Positions 1-7,531 of a DNA stretch of 16,911 bases are shown piece after piece (the stretch's first letter is position 1; each line of letters opens with the position of its first letter). Location of the stretch: assembly GCA_023439545.1 (NCBI GenBank), contig JAEXNT010000087.1, positions 1 to 16,911 on the forward strand, read 5' to 3'. The stretch comes from Bacillota bacterium (lineage in GTDB: Bacteria > Bacillota > Clostridia > Acetivibrionales > DTU013). Under the pieces are notes generated by a model. It made no database searches, had not been told where the DNA came from, and was given only the letters and a program-made list of their open reading frames with translations. Both the position numbers and the translations under genes were made by a program.

Positions 1-21
1 ACCGCGGTTTCGTTCATTGAC

Positions 22-115
22 AATTATCTAAAATTTGGCAGGGTTCATACATAAATTTTGGCTCAAGCACTCAATCACAGCTTGAGTCTTTTTTTCTGCC
101 AAACTTCAGATAATT
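22..115. repeat. Inverted repeat enclosing a terminator hairpin
   Basis: The 20-nt arm at 22-41 (ending TTTGGCAG) is the reverse complement of 96-115 (starting CTGCCAAA) at about 17 of 20 positions. The hairpin at 62-86 lies between the arms, so the whole stretch could form a nested structure. It may be the conserved 3' end of an upstream gene or element cut off by the window edge. I see no open reading frame in it that I would support. Confidence 0.5.
62..95 (+). terminator. Rho-independent terminator, rightward
   Basis: A perfect 7-bp stem, CTCAAGC (62-68) with GCTTGAG (80-86), has an 11-nt loop and is followed by TCTTTTTTT (87-95). It would end a rightward transcript from a gene or mobile element left of the window. 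The T-run is on the + strand only. Confidence 0.65.
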
Positions 116-309
116 CACTACTCAATAAGTCCATCAGAACTCGTACATTTAATGGAATTTTATAGAGTAGCAAAAGATAGAATGATGCTCCAAGCCAAAG
201 AGCCTGTAAATTCAAGCCCTGGTGCAAAATCAAACGTGTCTTGCCCTTAGGCTATGGCTAAGCAAACAGGACGTGATTTACCTGGCATATGCTCGAATAT
301 GTTCTCTTA

Positions 310-620
310 TAAAGCCAGCCGGTACTCTAGTAAGAAGCCGGTGCGCTGGTTGCTGGAATTGCATGAGTTTTGTGAATTAGAGCATATTGATGAAGCATTG
401 TTAAGGGCAAATTTCTGTTTGAGCGAAGTGAGTTTGCCAAGGCGAGTTAAATTTGCCGCAAGAGCTGAATCTATATGCTCTTTGAACACAAACTCGCAAT
501 TGAGTAACCAGCACACCGGCATACTAATATTGCACAGCTTACAAATAAAATGCCGGCTGGTCATTAAAGCCAGCCGACACAATACGTATCAGCAATTTCA
601 GCAGCCAGTACACCGGCTGA
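310..620. repeat. Cluster of imperfect inverted repeats; no gene supported in 116-650
   Basis: A module starting GCCGGTG..CTGG occurs three times: 337-362 on the + strand, and 496-520 and 592-617 on the - strand. Each minus copy matches the first at about 22 of 26 positions. Copies one and two are the outer arms of a long imperfect palindrome, continued inward by GAGCATAT (380-387) with ATATGCTC (473-480) and GGCAAATTT (406-414) with AAATTTGCC (449-457). A further hairpin lies at 552-578 (GGCTGG/CCAGCC core), and TAAAGCCAGCCG occurs at both 310-321 and 565-576. The reading frames here, one on each strand, follow from the palindrome and have no recognisable domain or good ribosome binding site. 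This is most likely a MITE-like or decayed dispersed repeat. Positions 116-309 show nothing else. Confidence 0.6.
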
Positions 621-650
621 CGCTTAAACATCTGTAAACCGGAATTTTTA

Positions 651-1868
651 TCAGCTCCTGAAGAGGTACTTCTCCTTCTTGAACATCGACGCTGCAAGCC
701 ACAGCGTAAGGGCTACAAACAGCACGGACGTCACCAGTGCGATGGTCAGGTTGCCGTAGTTAATCACGCCGCCAAGTATCATCTTGAAGGCCGCTATCGT
801 ATTCATAACAGGGAGTACGAACATAACAGCCGTCATATCGCCGGGCTGCAGGAACATGGTCGCATAACCGGGTACCATTGCCAGTATCATGAGGAAGGAC
901 AAATATGTCTGGGCTTCCTTATAGGATTTGGCAAATGTACTGATAGCGATCTGTATGCCTGCGAAAGTCATACCGAGCATTGCCGTAATCAGAAGCGCCA
1001 GCACCAGCGCCAGCGGCTGAATATTCAAACCGCCGTATGTCGCAGCGTCTATCCCCATCGTAACTGCATTCGGATTAATCATATACCCTATTACAAGGCC
1101 GGTGAGTATCGCAGCAACGCTGACAAAAGAGAACAGCGTGACCGCCAGGTATTTCCCGAACAGCAGCGAAGCTCTGTCGGGCATGGTGGTCAGCAAAGGT
1201 TCGAAGGTATTGCGCTCTTTCTCGCCGGCAACAAGGTCGGTAGCTGCCGGGATGCCGCCGATGGCTATCAGCATGCCGATCATGAACGGCAGGAGCATCT
1301 GCAGCATTAAGTTGCTGCCCTGATTATTTTCAGCCATATTCTGCCGTTCTATCTCAACCGGGCTCAGTATCTCGTCGCTTATGCCGAGGGCGTTCAGCCT
1401 TTCCTTGACTATCGAATTTTCAAACTCCACTATGGCGCCCGAGACTATGTCTACACTTGTCTGTGACTTCGTTTTCGACTCGTCGTACTGCAGCGTTATC
1501 TTGAAAGGTTTGCCCTGCTGCATTTTCCCGGCGTATCCGCTCTCGAAGCCGATAACGCATCTGACTTCCTCATTTTTCAGCGCCTGTACGGGATCAGCAG
1601 CCTCCACAAGTTTCAGATTGGGATTCAAGGGCAATATTTTGTCCTGAACGAGCTTTCTGATTTCAGGGGTGTCCGAATCTCTGGAGAGCGCAATGCTCAC
1701 GTTCTCATTCATGGACTTTTCAAAGCTCTGCATCCCGCCGCTCATCACGATATTGAGCAACGGTATCAGCAGCATGGGAAGAAAAATGCTCGAAATGATC
1801 GTTCTTTTATCTCGTATCAGGTCCTTGACTTCTTTCTTGAACACTATCAAAGCATGCTTCAGTATCAT
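651..1868 (-). CDS. natB: ABC-2 type transporter permease, NatB-like
   Basis: This is probably the membrane subunit of an ABC exporter in the cytoplasmic membrane. The 405-residue protein has one hydrophobic segment near residues 24-44, then a long extracytoplasmic domain (about 45-185), then roughly six hydrophobic segments from about 188 to 396. This is the ABC-2/NatB topology. The motif GEKERNTFEPLL at 215-226, just after the second membrane segment, matches the conserved GEKERGTLE-type coupling segment of the family. Its ATG overlaps the natA stop (ATGA, 1865-1868), so the two are translationally coupled and almost certainly partners. NatAB of Bacillus exports sodium, but related pairs export drugs or peptides, so the substrate is not settled. 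No terminator with a T-run follows; the repeat cluster begins about 30 bp downstream. Confidence 0.85.
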   Translation of the reverse strand: MILKHALIVFKKEVKDLIRDKRTIISSIFLPMLLIPLLNIVMSGGMQSFEKSMNENVSIALSRDSDTPEIRKLVQDKILPLNPNLKLVEAADPVQALKNEEVRCVIGFESGYAGKMQQGKPFKITLQYDESKTKSQTSVDIVSGAIVEFENSIVKERLNALGISDEILSPVEIERQNMAENNQGSNLMLQMLLPFMIGMLIAIGGIPAATDLVAGEKERNTFEPLLTTMPDRASLLFGKYLAVTLFSFVSVAAILTGLVIGYMINPNAVTMGIDAATYGGLNIQPLALVLALLITAMLGMTFAGIQIAISTFAKSYKEAQTYLSFLMILAMVPGYATMFLQPGDMTAVMFVLPVMNTIAAFKMILGGVINYGNLTIALVTSVLFVALTLWLAASMFKKEKYLFRS

Positions 1869-2587
1869 TTAGCACCTGCCAGTCTGACAAAGATCTCTTC
1901 AAGATCCTCATCACCGTATTTTTCTTTTATGCTCTCAACGGCGCCGGTCTCAACGAGTTTCCCTTTGTGTATGATGCCTATTCTGTCGCACAGCTTGTCG
2001 ACCTCGCTCATGGTATGGCTCGAAAATATGATCGTCTTGCCCTCGGCCTTGCAGTTCAGTATAAACTCCTGTACTTCCCTCGCAGCGCTGACGTCGAGTC
2101 CTGACGTCGGCTCGTCGAACAGCATTATATCGGGGCTATGGATAACGGATCTCGCGAAGGCGACCTTCTGTTTCATACCCTTCGATAGCTTGGATGCTCT
2201 TCTGTTCAGAAAATCCTGCATGCCGAAAACACCGGAAAGCTGTCTGGTCCTTTCATTTATGCCGGCTTTGTCCATACCGTTCAATTCGCCGAAATACGAG
2301 ATGTTCTCTGCAGCGGTCAGCCGGTCGTACAGGCCGGTTTCGCCTCCGAACAATATACCGATGTGCGCTCTCACCTTTTCCGGCTCCCTTACGGTATCGA
2401 AACCTTCGAGAATAGCCTGTCCCGACGTAGGCTTGAGCATCGTTGCCAGCATCCTGAGCGTCGTGGTTTTGCCTGCGCCGTTTTCGCCAAGCAATCCGAA
2501 TATCTCTCCTTTGTTTACCTGAAAGCTTATACTGTCGACTGCCGTGAAATCACCGAATTTTTTCACAAGGTCCCTAACCTCTACCAT
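1865..2587 (-). CDS. natA: ABC transporter ATP-binding protein, NatA-like
   Basis: This ATPase subunit powers the NatB-like permease encoded next to it. All canonical elements are present in the 240-residue protein: Walker A GENGAGKTT (34-42), signature LSKGMKQ (134-140), Walker B IMLFDEP (154-160), D-loop SGLD (162-165) and H-loop histidine H191. I chose the ATG at 2587. A GTG four codons upstream (2599) is in frame, but the GGAGG at 2593-2597 lies inside that extension, 5 nt before the ATG, and clearly serves the ATG. The gene lies 34 bp downstream of ispD without a terminator, so ispD-natA-natB is probably one transcript. The family call is firm; the NatA label and sodium as substrate are inference. 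Confidence 0.9.
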   Translation of the reverse strand: MVEVRDLVKKFGDFTAVDSISFQVNKGEIFGLLGENGAGKTTTLRMLATMLKPTSGQAILEGFDTVREPEKVRAHIGILFGGETGLYDRLTAAENISYFGELNGMDKAGINERTRQLSGVFGMQDFLNRRASKLSKGMKQKVAFARSVIHSPDIMLFDEPTSGLDVSAAREVQEFILNCKAEGKTIIFSSHTMSEVDKLCDRIGIIHKGKLVETGAVESIKEKYGDEDLEEIFVRLAGAK

Positions 2588-2621
2588 CTCTGCCTCCACA
2601 TACTTTTTTTACAGGACCGCA

Positions 2622-3338
2622 TTACCTGTCCTGAGCCTGAAATCTGCTTATTGCCTCGGCTATGACCAGATCTTCCTTTGTCGTTATCTTTATATTGAAA
2701 TAATTGCACATTACCAGTCTCACCTTATTACCGGCTCTCTCCGCAAGCACGGCGTCATCGGTTCCTTCGAAGCCTTCCTCCTCTGCCTTCCGGTGGGCTT
2801 CCATGATCAGTTTGTACTGAAACGCCTGCGGTGTCTGTATATACCACAACTTGTTCCTTTCGACCGTTTCGATTACGAAATTCTCATCGTCGGAACGCTT
2901 GACCGTATCCTTGGCCGGTACGGCAGCGACTGCCGCGCCATACTTTCCGGCCGCTTCCGCACATTCTCCTATAGCATCCCCGTCGATAAACGGCCTTGCT
3001 CCGTCATGGATCAGGACGATCCCGCAATCGGCCGATACACGTTTCAGCCCGTTATAAACCGACTGCTGCCTGGTCGGCCCGCCCGGCACAATTGCCTTTA
3101 CTTTGCTGAAGCCAAACTTATCTATGATATTCTTCCTGCAATACCCTATCTCGTCTTCATGTGAGACAATGATGATTTCATCGATCAAAACGCTGTCTTC
3201 AAACTTTTTAAGCGTTACTGCCAATATCGGCTGCCCCTGAATCTCCATATAAAGCTTGTTGGTGTCAAGCCCCATACGGGCGCCCTTTCCTGCAGCAGCG
3301 ACAACAACGCTCACCTTTCCCCAATCTTTCCCATACAT
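2622..3338 (-). CDS. ispD: 2-C-methyl-D-erythritol 4-phosphate cytidylyltransferase
   Basis: The enzyme couples CTP to 2-C-methyl-D-erythritol 4-phosphate to give CDP-methylerythritol, the third step of the cytoplasmic MEP route to isoprenoids. The 238-residue protein has the nucleotide-binding loop AAAGKGARMG (14-23) with K28, then GGPTRQQS (86-93), HDGARPF (111-117), TDDA (193-196) and NIKITT (215-220), all IspD hallmarks, and the usual family length. The start is the ATG at 3338, with GGAGGAG 9 nt upstream. An in-frame ATG at 3410 would add 24 unrelated residues, lacks a ribosome binding site and directly abuts a terminator. ispF, a common partner, does not follow; natAB does. No clear promoter is visible in the 70 bp before it. 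Confidence 0.95.
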   Translation of the reverse strand: MYGKDWGKVSVVVAAAGKGARMGLDTNKLYMEIQGQPILAVTLKKFEDSVLIDEIIIVSHEDEIGYCRKNIIDKFGFSKVKAIVPGGPTRQQSVYNGLKRVSADCGIVLIHDGARPFIDGDAIGECAEAAGKYGAAVAAVPAKDTVKRSDDENFVIETVERNKLWYIQTPQAFQYKLIMEAHRKAEEEGFEGTDDAVLAERAGNKVRLVMCNYFNIKITTKEDLVIAEAISRFQAQDR

Positions 3339-3410
3339 ACGGCCGTACTCCTCCAAAAGTCTGTTTTGCCGGCAATAAGAGGCCGGCCTTGCGACAGTGT
3401 CGTTAACCAT

Positions 3411-3439
3411 ATAAAAAAACGGGGTCTTTGGCCCCGTTT
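3411..3439 (-). terminator. Rho-independent terminator of the carD / PIN-TRAM unit
   Basis: Read on the minus strand, AACGGGG and CCCCGTT form a perfect 7-bp stem (3418-3424 with 3432-3438) around a 7-nt loop, followed by a run of seven to eight T (3419-3411). It lies about 50 bp after the PIN-TRAM gene stop and separates that unit from ispD. Confidence 0.85.
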
Positions 3440-3491
3440 ACTACCCTGTTTTATTTTAACCTGTCCAGAATGTCAATGCAACCGATGGCAC

Positions 3492-4568
3492 TCATATTAC
3501 CCGTTCTATGGTATACTTTGGCTTTGCAAAGATCATCCGGCCGGCAGCTGTCTGAAGGATACTCGTTACGGTGACGTTCAGGCTTTCTCCGATATGCCTT
3601 CTGCCTCCGTCTATAACTATCATCGTGCCGTCATCAAGATAACCGATCCCCTGCCCGTTTTCCTTGCCGTCCTTTATTACCTGCACAGTCATTTCCTCAC
3701 CGGGAAGCGCAATAGGTTTAAGTGCGTTTGCCAGTTCATTTATATTCAGGACGGGTACTCCCTGGAAATTCGCGACCTTGCTGAGGTTGAAATCTATAGT
3801 GAGTACCTTCCCGCCCAGCTTCTGCGCCAATTTCAAAAGAGCGCTGTCCACTTCGGCGTCCGTAGCAACCTCGGCGTTTTCCGTTTTTACCGGATAATTC
3901 AGATCCTTCTGAATCATGTTCAATACATCGAGTCCGCGCCTGCCCCGGTTGCGTTTTATCGAATCCTGCGAATCCGCGATATGCCTGAGTTCTTCAAGGA
4001 CAAAGCCGGGAACTACAAGTTCTCCTTCAATGAAACCGCTTCTTATGATGTCTACTATCCTTCCGTCGATAATGACGCTCGTATCCAGCACCTTAGGTTC
4101 GGCGCGGCTTTCTGCCTGCTTCAGCTGCGATGCTTTTCCCTTCATCGATTCAAAAAAGTTTTCATTTTTCTTGCCCGTGGCCACCGCTACTCCAAGGCAG
4201 CTGAAAAGTATATTCGCCACGATAGATATGGGCGTGCCTATAATTTCGATATCCTTTATCGGGATGGTTACCAGGTTTGCGATGACAAGGCCGACAATCA
4301 GGCCTATCGAACTGAGCACCAGTTCGTAGAGGGTAAGCTTCTGCACAAAGGATTCCAATTTATCTAGACCTTCCAAAACGATTTCGATAAGCTTGTTACC
4401 GGTCGTGTAGAAAATAAACATCAGGGCACATGCAACCACTATGTACGCCAGCGTTTTAAGCTCCGGCGACAAGTCCGTCAGCTGATATATGAAAAATGTT
4501 CTTGTAAGTGTTATGCCGGTAATACCGCCAACTGCTGCAAACGAGAATTTGATAATGTTGTTGAGCAT
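3492..4568 (-). CDS. Membrane-anchored PIN-TRAM domain protein, YacL-like
   Basis: This 358-residue protein is built like Bacillus YacL. Three or four hydrophobic segments lie in the first 131 residues (about 5-25, 38-55, 83-101, 108-131). A PIN nuclease-fold domain spans about 159-282, and a TRAM RNA-binding domain about 285-358. The PIN acidic residues are visible: LDTSVIIDGR with D162, the ELRHIADS segment, DAEVDSALL with D241, and TIDFN with D259. The expected role is a membrane-tethered RNA nuclease, but the substrate is unknown even for well-studied members. The start at 4568 has GGGGAG 8 nt upstream. It follows carD by 46 bp with no terminator between, so the two are probably co-transcribed, as in many Firmicutes where the gene lies just before ispD. 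Confidence 0.9.
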   Translation of the reverse strand: MLNNIIKFSFAAVGGITGITLTRTFFIYQLTDLSPELKTLAYIVVACALMFIFYTTGNKLIEIVLEGLDKLESFVQKLTLYELVLSSIGLIVGLVIANLVTIPIKDIEIIGTPISIVANILFSCLGVAVATGKKNENFFESMKGKASQLKQAESRAEPKVLDTSVIIDGRIVDIIRSGFIEGELVVPGFVLEELRHIADSQDSIKRNRGRRGLDVLNMIQKDLNYPVKTENAEVATDAEVDSALLKLAQKLGGKVLTIDFNLSKVANFQGVPVLNINELANALKPIALPGEEMTVQVIKDGKENGQGIGYLDDGTMIVIDGGRRHIGESLNVTVTSILQTAAGRMIFAKPKYTIERVI

Positions 4569-4614
4569 TCTGCAACTCCCCGATAAATTATTCTGTATTC
4601 AGGTCGGTCAAATG

Positions 4615-5094
4615 CTAAATACTTAGAAAATCATTAATAACCGTTTCTACTTCGATCTGATCGCTGTTCTCCGCCAGTACGAGCTCGCTTACCAGTATCT
4701 GCCTGGCGCTGTTCAGCATCTTCCGCTCTCCCGTCGAAAGCCCCTTTTCCCTTTCCCTTTTCATCAGAATCCTGACAACATCGGCTACTTCATATATATT
4801 CCCGCTTTTTATTTTTGTCATATTTTCACGGTAACGTTTGTTCCAATTATTCGTAACATTTATACTATGATCCTGCAGGATCTCATATACCTTGTCCACA
4901 TCGCGGCTGCCGATAACTTCACGTATACCTATACCATCGACGTTATGAGTCGGTATCATCACTTTCATATCCCCGACAGGCATTTTCATTACGTAGTAAT
5001 CCTGCTTGTGACCAAGTATCTCTCTTTCCTCGATGGATTCTATCACGCCTGCGCCATGCATAGGGTAAACGATCTTGTCACCAACATTAAACAT
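4615..5094 (-). CDS. carD: CarD/CdnL-family RNA polymerase-binding regulator
   Basis: CarD-type proteins bind the RNA polymerase beta subunit and the promoter upstream edge, stabilising open complexes at many promoters such as rRNA. The 159-residue protein has the N-terminal polymerase-interaction Tudor-like domain (about 1-65, beginning MFNVGDKIVYPMHGAG). It also has the helical DNA-binding C-terminal part with the family's typical stretches NWNKRYRENM (83-92) and EKGLSTGERKML (about 115-126). GGAGG lies 9 nt before the ATG. A near-consensus promoter about 200 bp upstream should drive it. Whether it acts globally in this organism is family knowledge, not something shown here. Confidence 0.95.
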   Translation of the reverse strand: MFNVGDKIVYPMHGAGVIESIEEREILGHKQDYYVMKMPVGDMKVMIPTHNVDGIGIREVIGSRDVDKVYEILQDHSINVTNNWNKRYRENMTKIKSGNIYEVADVVRILMKREREKGLSTGERKMLNSARQILVSELVLAENSDQIEVETVINDFLSI

Positions 5095-5291
5095 AATATA
5101 AATCCTCCAAACGAACCGAAAAAAGTATGCATTTCACTAAATGTGATTTTTCTTTTGTCAGATATCGTTCGGCGAATGGTTCAGCCTGTCTTTCGTCAGG
5201 AACGATCAAGTGAAAAAAATGAACTGAAGTTAAGCTTACAAATAATAAAAACAAAGGAATTTTCTGATAATCTTTCACCGTTTACTTATTT

Positions 5292-5320
5292 AGTATACTA
5301 CAAATTGGTTATCATGTCAA
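5292..5320 (-). promoter_or_regulatory. Sigma-A-type promoter for carD
   Basis: On the minus strand, TTGACA (5320-5315) and TATACT (5297-5292) are separated by 17 bp. Transcription should begin near 5285, leaving a leader of about 190 nt before the carD ATG. Confidence 0.7.
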
Positions 5321-5508
5321 ATTACATGGGATTCATGAGATATGGCAAAATGAGGCTTTGAGGCATTCCGAAATCTTCAGGCGGACGTCGGCGCAAAATA
5401 CGGACAAGGAAAAGCGCTCTTCCGTGACATGGAACCAAGTTCCCAGAACAAGGCTTTTTTATACGTAAAAACGGCATTTTAAAGCATTATTTATTATAAA
5501 TAACAGCA

Positions 5509-5538
5509 TTGACAAGAAGTTGTCCAAACATCTATAAT
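5509..5538 (+). promoter_or_regulatory. Consensus sigma-A-type promoter for the DUF1573-like gene
   Basis: TTGACA (5509-5514) and TATAAT (5533-5538) are both perfect hexamers, separated by 18 bp in AT-rich sequence. Transcription should start near 5545, giving a leader of about 125 nt. Confidence 0.8.
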
Positions 5539-5670
5539 TAAAACATGCCAATACATTTTCGACTATTTGGTTCCAAAATATAGTGTACAATCGTTCGCTA
5601 AATTTGGTTTTATTTGTATGACTAAACACCATTATGATGGAGAGATGATATGCATCAGGGGAGTGAAACG

Positions 5671-6066
5671 ATGAAAGATATGCTGATCGACGAATTCCAG
5701 TATACGGTACAGGAGTTACTTTTCAGGAACAAAAGTATCATAGATTCCATAACTAAGTACCAGGATTCAAATGCGCGGGTAAACCGTGCCATTGTCAAGG
5801 CGGTTACCCAGTGCGGCTGTATCAAGATAAGCGCCAAAAAGCAGGAGTTGCCCGAGGACGGAGATTACGATGAAGTGCGGAAAGCGATGAGTACCCATGT
5901 CAACGGTGAGCTGTGCGAGAGCTGCAGGGATCAGATAGAAAAGGAACTGGGAAAGAATCTTTATTATATAGCATCGATCTGCAATACGCTCGACCTGAAC
6001 CTCTACGATATAATCATCAAGGAGCAGGAGCGGGTAAAAATGCTGGGGCAGTACAACCTGGAATAG
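5671..6066 (+). CDS. Small conserved clostridial protein, DUF1573-like, function unknown
   Basis: The 131-residue soluble protein has an N-terminal helical part (about 1-45). Cysteines follow in a CGC motif (C48, C50) and a CxxC motif (C82, C85), with another cysteine at 104. Four cysteines in two close pairs suggest a metal or redox site, but no catalytic motif is recognisable. From memory, proteins starting like this and with the CGC motif are annotated as DUF1573-containing in clostridia and often lie near radA; I could not check this. The start is the ATG at 5671 with AGGGGAG 7 nt upstream; an ATG at 5650 is in frame and possible. It has its own strong promoter and its own terminator, so it is a single-gene unit convergent with radA. 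Confidence 0.75.
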   Translation: MKDMLIDEFQYTVQELLFRNKSIIDSITKYQDSNARVNRAIVKAVTQCGCIKISAKKQELPEDGDYDEVRKAMSTHVNGELCESCRDQIEKELGKNLYYIASICNTLDLNLYDIIIKEQERVKMLGQYNLE

Positions 6067-6094
6067 AGTATTACAAGTATTATGACGCAGACAA

Positions 6095-6133
6095 GGACCA
6101 TTCGCCGGTGCACCGGAATGGTCCATATTTTTT
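6095..6133 (+). terminator. Rho-independent terminator after the DUF1573-like gene
   Basis: A 9-bp stem, GGACCATTC (6095-6103) with GAATGGTCC (6116-6124), encloses a self-complementary CCGGTGCACCGG core and is followed by ATATTTTTT. The radA stop is only 8 bp beyond. On the minus strand the hairpin is followed by TTGTCTG, a poor T-run, so it may stop radA transcripts only weakly. Confidence 0.85.
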
Positions 6134-6140
6134 GCTTGAA

Positions 6141-7523
6141 TTAACCTTGATTGGAATCGAAAATGATCTCAAGCGCTTCCTGTATGTTCGAAACAGGGAC
6201 AATCGAGGCTCCGCTGGTGTTTTTTACCTGCTCCGCGAGCTTTTTATTGCCTTCGGGTATGATTATGTTTCCGAAACCCAGTCGCACCGCTTCCGAGATC
6301 CTCTTGTCGATCTGTCCGACCGCGCGCACTTCTCCTGTAAGGCCTACTTCGCCAATCAAAACAGTGCCGGCGTCCACAGGGATATTCCTGAAGCTTGAAG
6401 CCACCGCGGCAGCGATACCCAGGTCACAGGCGGGTTCGTCCAGCCTTATGCCGCCGACCACGTTGACATAGGCGTCGAAATTGTACAATTGAAGTCCGAC
6501 ACGTTTCTCCAGTACGGCCATCAGCATCGTGAGCCTGTTGTAATCGAGGCCGGTGGCCATCCTTCTGGGCACGCCGAAGTTGGTCGCGCAGACAAGCGAC
6601 TGTATTTCTATCAGCATCGGCCGTGTGCCTTCGAGGCTCGAAACAACTACGGAACCCGGTACATTGCCTGGCCTGCCCGAAAGCATCATCTCCGAAGGAT
6701 TCGATATTTCGGCAAGCCCCGTATCGCGCATTTCGAATACGCCTATCTCATTCGTCGACCCGAAACGGTTCTTTACAGCGCGCAGTATCCTGAAGCTCAG
6801 GTGTCTGTCGCCCTCGAAGTACAGCACCGTATCGACCATATGCTCGAGAACTCTCGGGCCAGCTATGGCGCCTTCCTTTGTCACATGCCCCACGATCATT
6901 ACCGTTATGCCGCTGCCCTTTGCCAGCTTCATCAGCGCCGCGGTCACTTCCCTCACCTGGCTTACGCTGCCGGGAGCAGAGGTTATCGTATCGGTGTACA
7001 TGGTCTGGATCGAGTCTATTATAACGAGCCCAGGTTTATCTTCAGCCACAAGCGAGGAAATTGACTCGTAGTTCGAGGCTGATACGATGAAGAGGTCGGG
7101 CCTTTTTACGTCGAGCCTGTCCGCTCTCAGTTTGATCTGTCCGACAGACTCTTCTCCTGAAATATACAATATTTTAGAGCCCGTACGGATCGTATTACAT
7201 AACTGCAGTAGCAGCGTTGACTTGCCTATGCCGGGGTCTCCGCCGACCAGTATCAGCGAACCCTTCACCACTCCGCCGCCCAGTACCCTGTCAAGCTCCT
7301 TCATACCGGTCAGGCTGCGTTCCTCGTTGCCCGTGCTGATATCTCCGAGACTCACAGGCTTAAGTGAAATATCCTGCCCGGAGGCCGTCTTTGCAGTATT
7401 CTCCTGGCGCTCCTCGACAAAAGTGTTCCACTGCATGCAAGCCGGGCATTTACCGAGCCATCCCGACGATTCATATCCGCATTCCTGGCAGATGAAAATA
7501 GTTTTGCTTTTAGGCTTAGGCAT
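6141..7523 (-). CDS. radA: DNA repair protein RadA (Sms)
   Basis: RadA is a hexameric DnaB-like ATPase that helps RecA-dependent recombination by driving branch migration. The 460-residue protein has an N-terminal zinc finger (C12, C15, C26, C29), Walker A GGDPGIGKS (94-102), Walker B LVIIDS (about 166-171) and the RadA-specific KNRFG motif (251-255). A Lon-protease-like C-terminal domain follows (about 290-455, with the conserved VNVVGGIRLDEPACDLG stretch). Length and architecture are normal. The AGGAGG before the ATG overlaps the GH15 stop codon 8 bp upstream, so translation is probably coupled to that gene. The convergent terminator at 6095-6133 lies just past its stop. Confidence 0.97.
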   Translation of the reverse strand: MPKPKSKTIFICQECGYESSGWLGKCPACMQWNTFVEERQENTAKTASGQDISLKPVSLGDISTGNEERSLTGMKELDRVLGGGVVKGSLILVGGDPGIGKSTLLLQLCNTIRTGSKILYISGEESVGQIKLRADRLDVKRPDLFIVSASNYESISSLVAEDKPGLVIIDSIQTMYTDTITSAPGSVSQVREVTAALMKLAKGSGITVMIVGHVTKEGAIAGPRVLEHMVDTVLYFEGDRHLSFRILRAVKNRFGSTNEIGVFEMRDTGLAEISNPSEMMLSGRPGNVPGSVVVSSLEGTRPMLIEIQSLVCATNFGVPRRMATGLDYNRLTMLMAVLEKRVGLQLYNFDAYVNVVGGIRLDEPACDLGIAAAVASSFRNIPVDAGTVLIGEVGLTGEVRAVGQIDKRISEAVRLGFGNIIIPEGNKKLAEQVKNTSGASIVPVSNIQEALEIIFDSNQG

Positions 7524-7531
7524 AACTCCTC

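Larger units (their letters stand above)
5095..5670. other. 576-bp divergent intergenic region, carD / DUF1573-like gene
   Basis: No convincing gene lies in this stretch. It holds a leftward promoter for carD (5292-5320) and a rightward promoter for the small gene (5509-5538), giving leaders of roughly 190 and 125 nt. In the carD leader, 5164-5170 and 5200-5206 (ATCGTTC/GAACGAT) could pair. GGAAC/GTTCC at 5431-5443 is a short hairpin between the promoters. I recognise no riboswitch or T-box in either leader. Confidence 0.55.

Noticed and set aside
254..637. A 127-codon rightward reading frame and an overlapping 91-codon leftward one (307-582)
   Set aside because: Both run through the inverted repeats, lack a good ribosome binding site and have no recognisable domain; the palindrome itself explains open frames on both strands.
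1854..2522. A 222-codon rightward frame antisense to natA
   Set aside because: natA is unmistakable on the other strand; the antisense frame has no motif and no ribosome binding site.
2612..2633. Hairpin CAGGAC/GTCCTG at the ispD stop, considered as a terminator
   Set aside because: On the minus strand it is followed by TAAAAAAAG rather than T-residues, and on the + strand the T-run precedes it, so it does not fit a terminator in either direction.
3339..3410. N-terminal extension of IspD from the ATG at 3410
   Set aside because: It has no ribosome binding site, abuts the terminator at 3411-3439 and adds residues not typical of IspD; the ATG at 3338 fits better.
5087..5278. A 63-codon leftward frame just upstream of carD
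   Set aside because: It starts with GTG without a ribosome binding site, runs over the carD ribosome binding site and start, and has low-complexity hydrophobic content; it is more likely untranslated leader.
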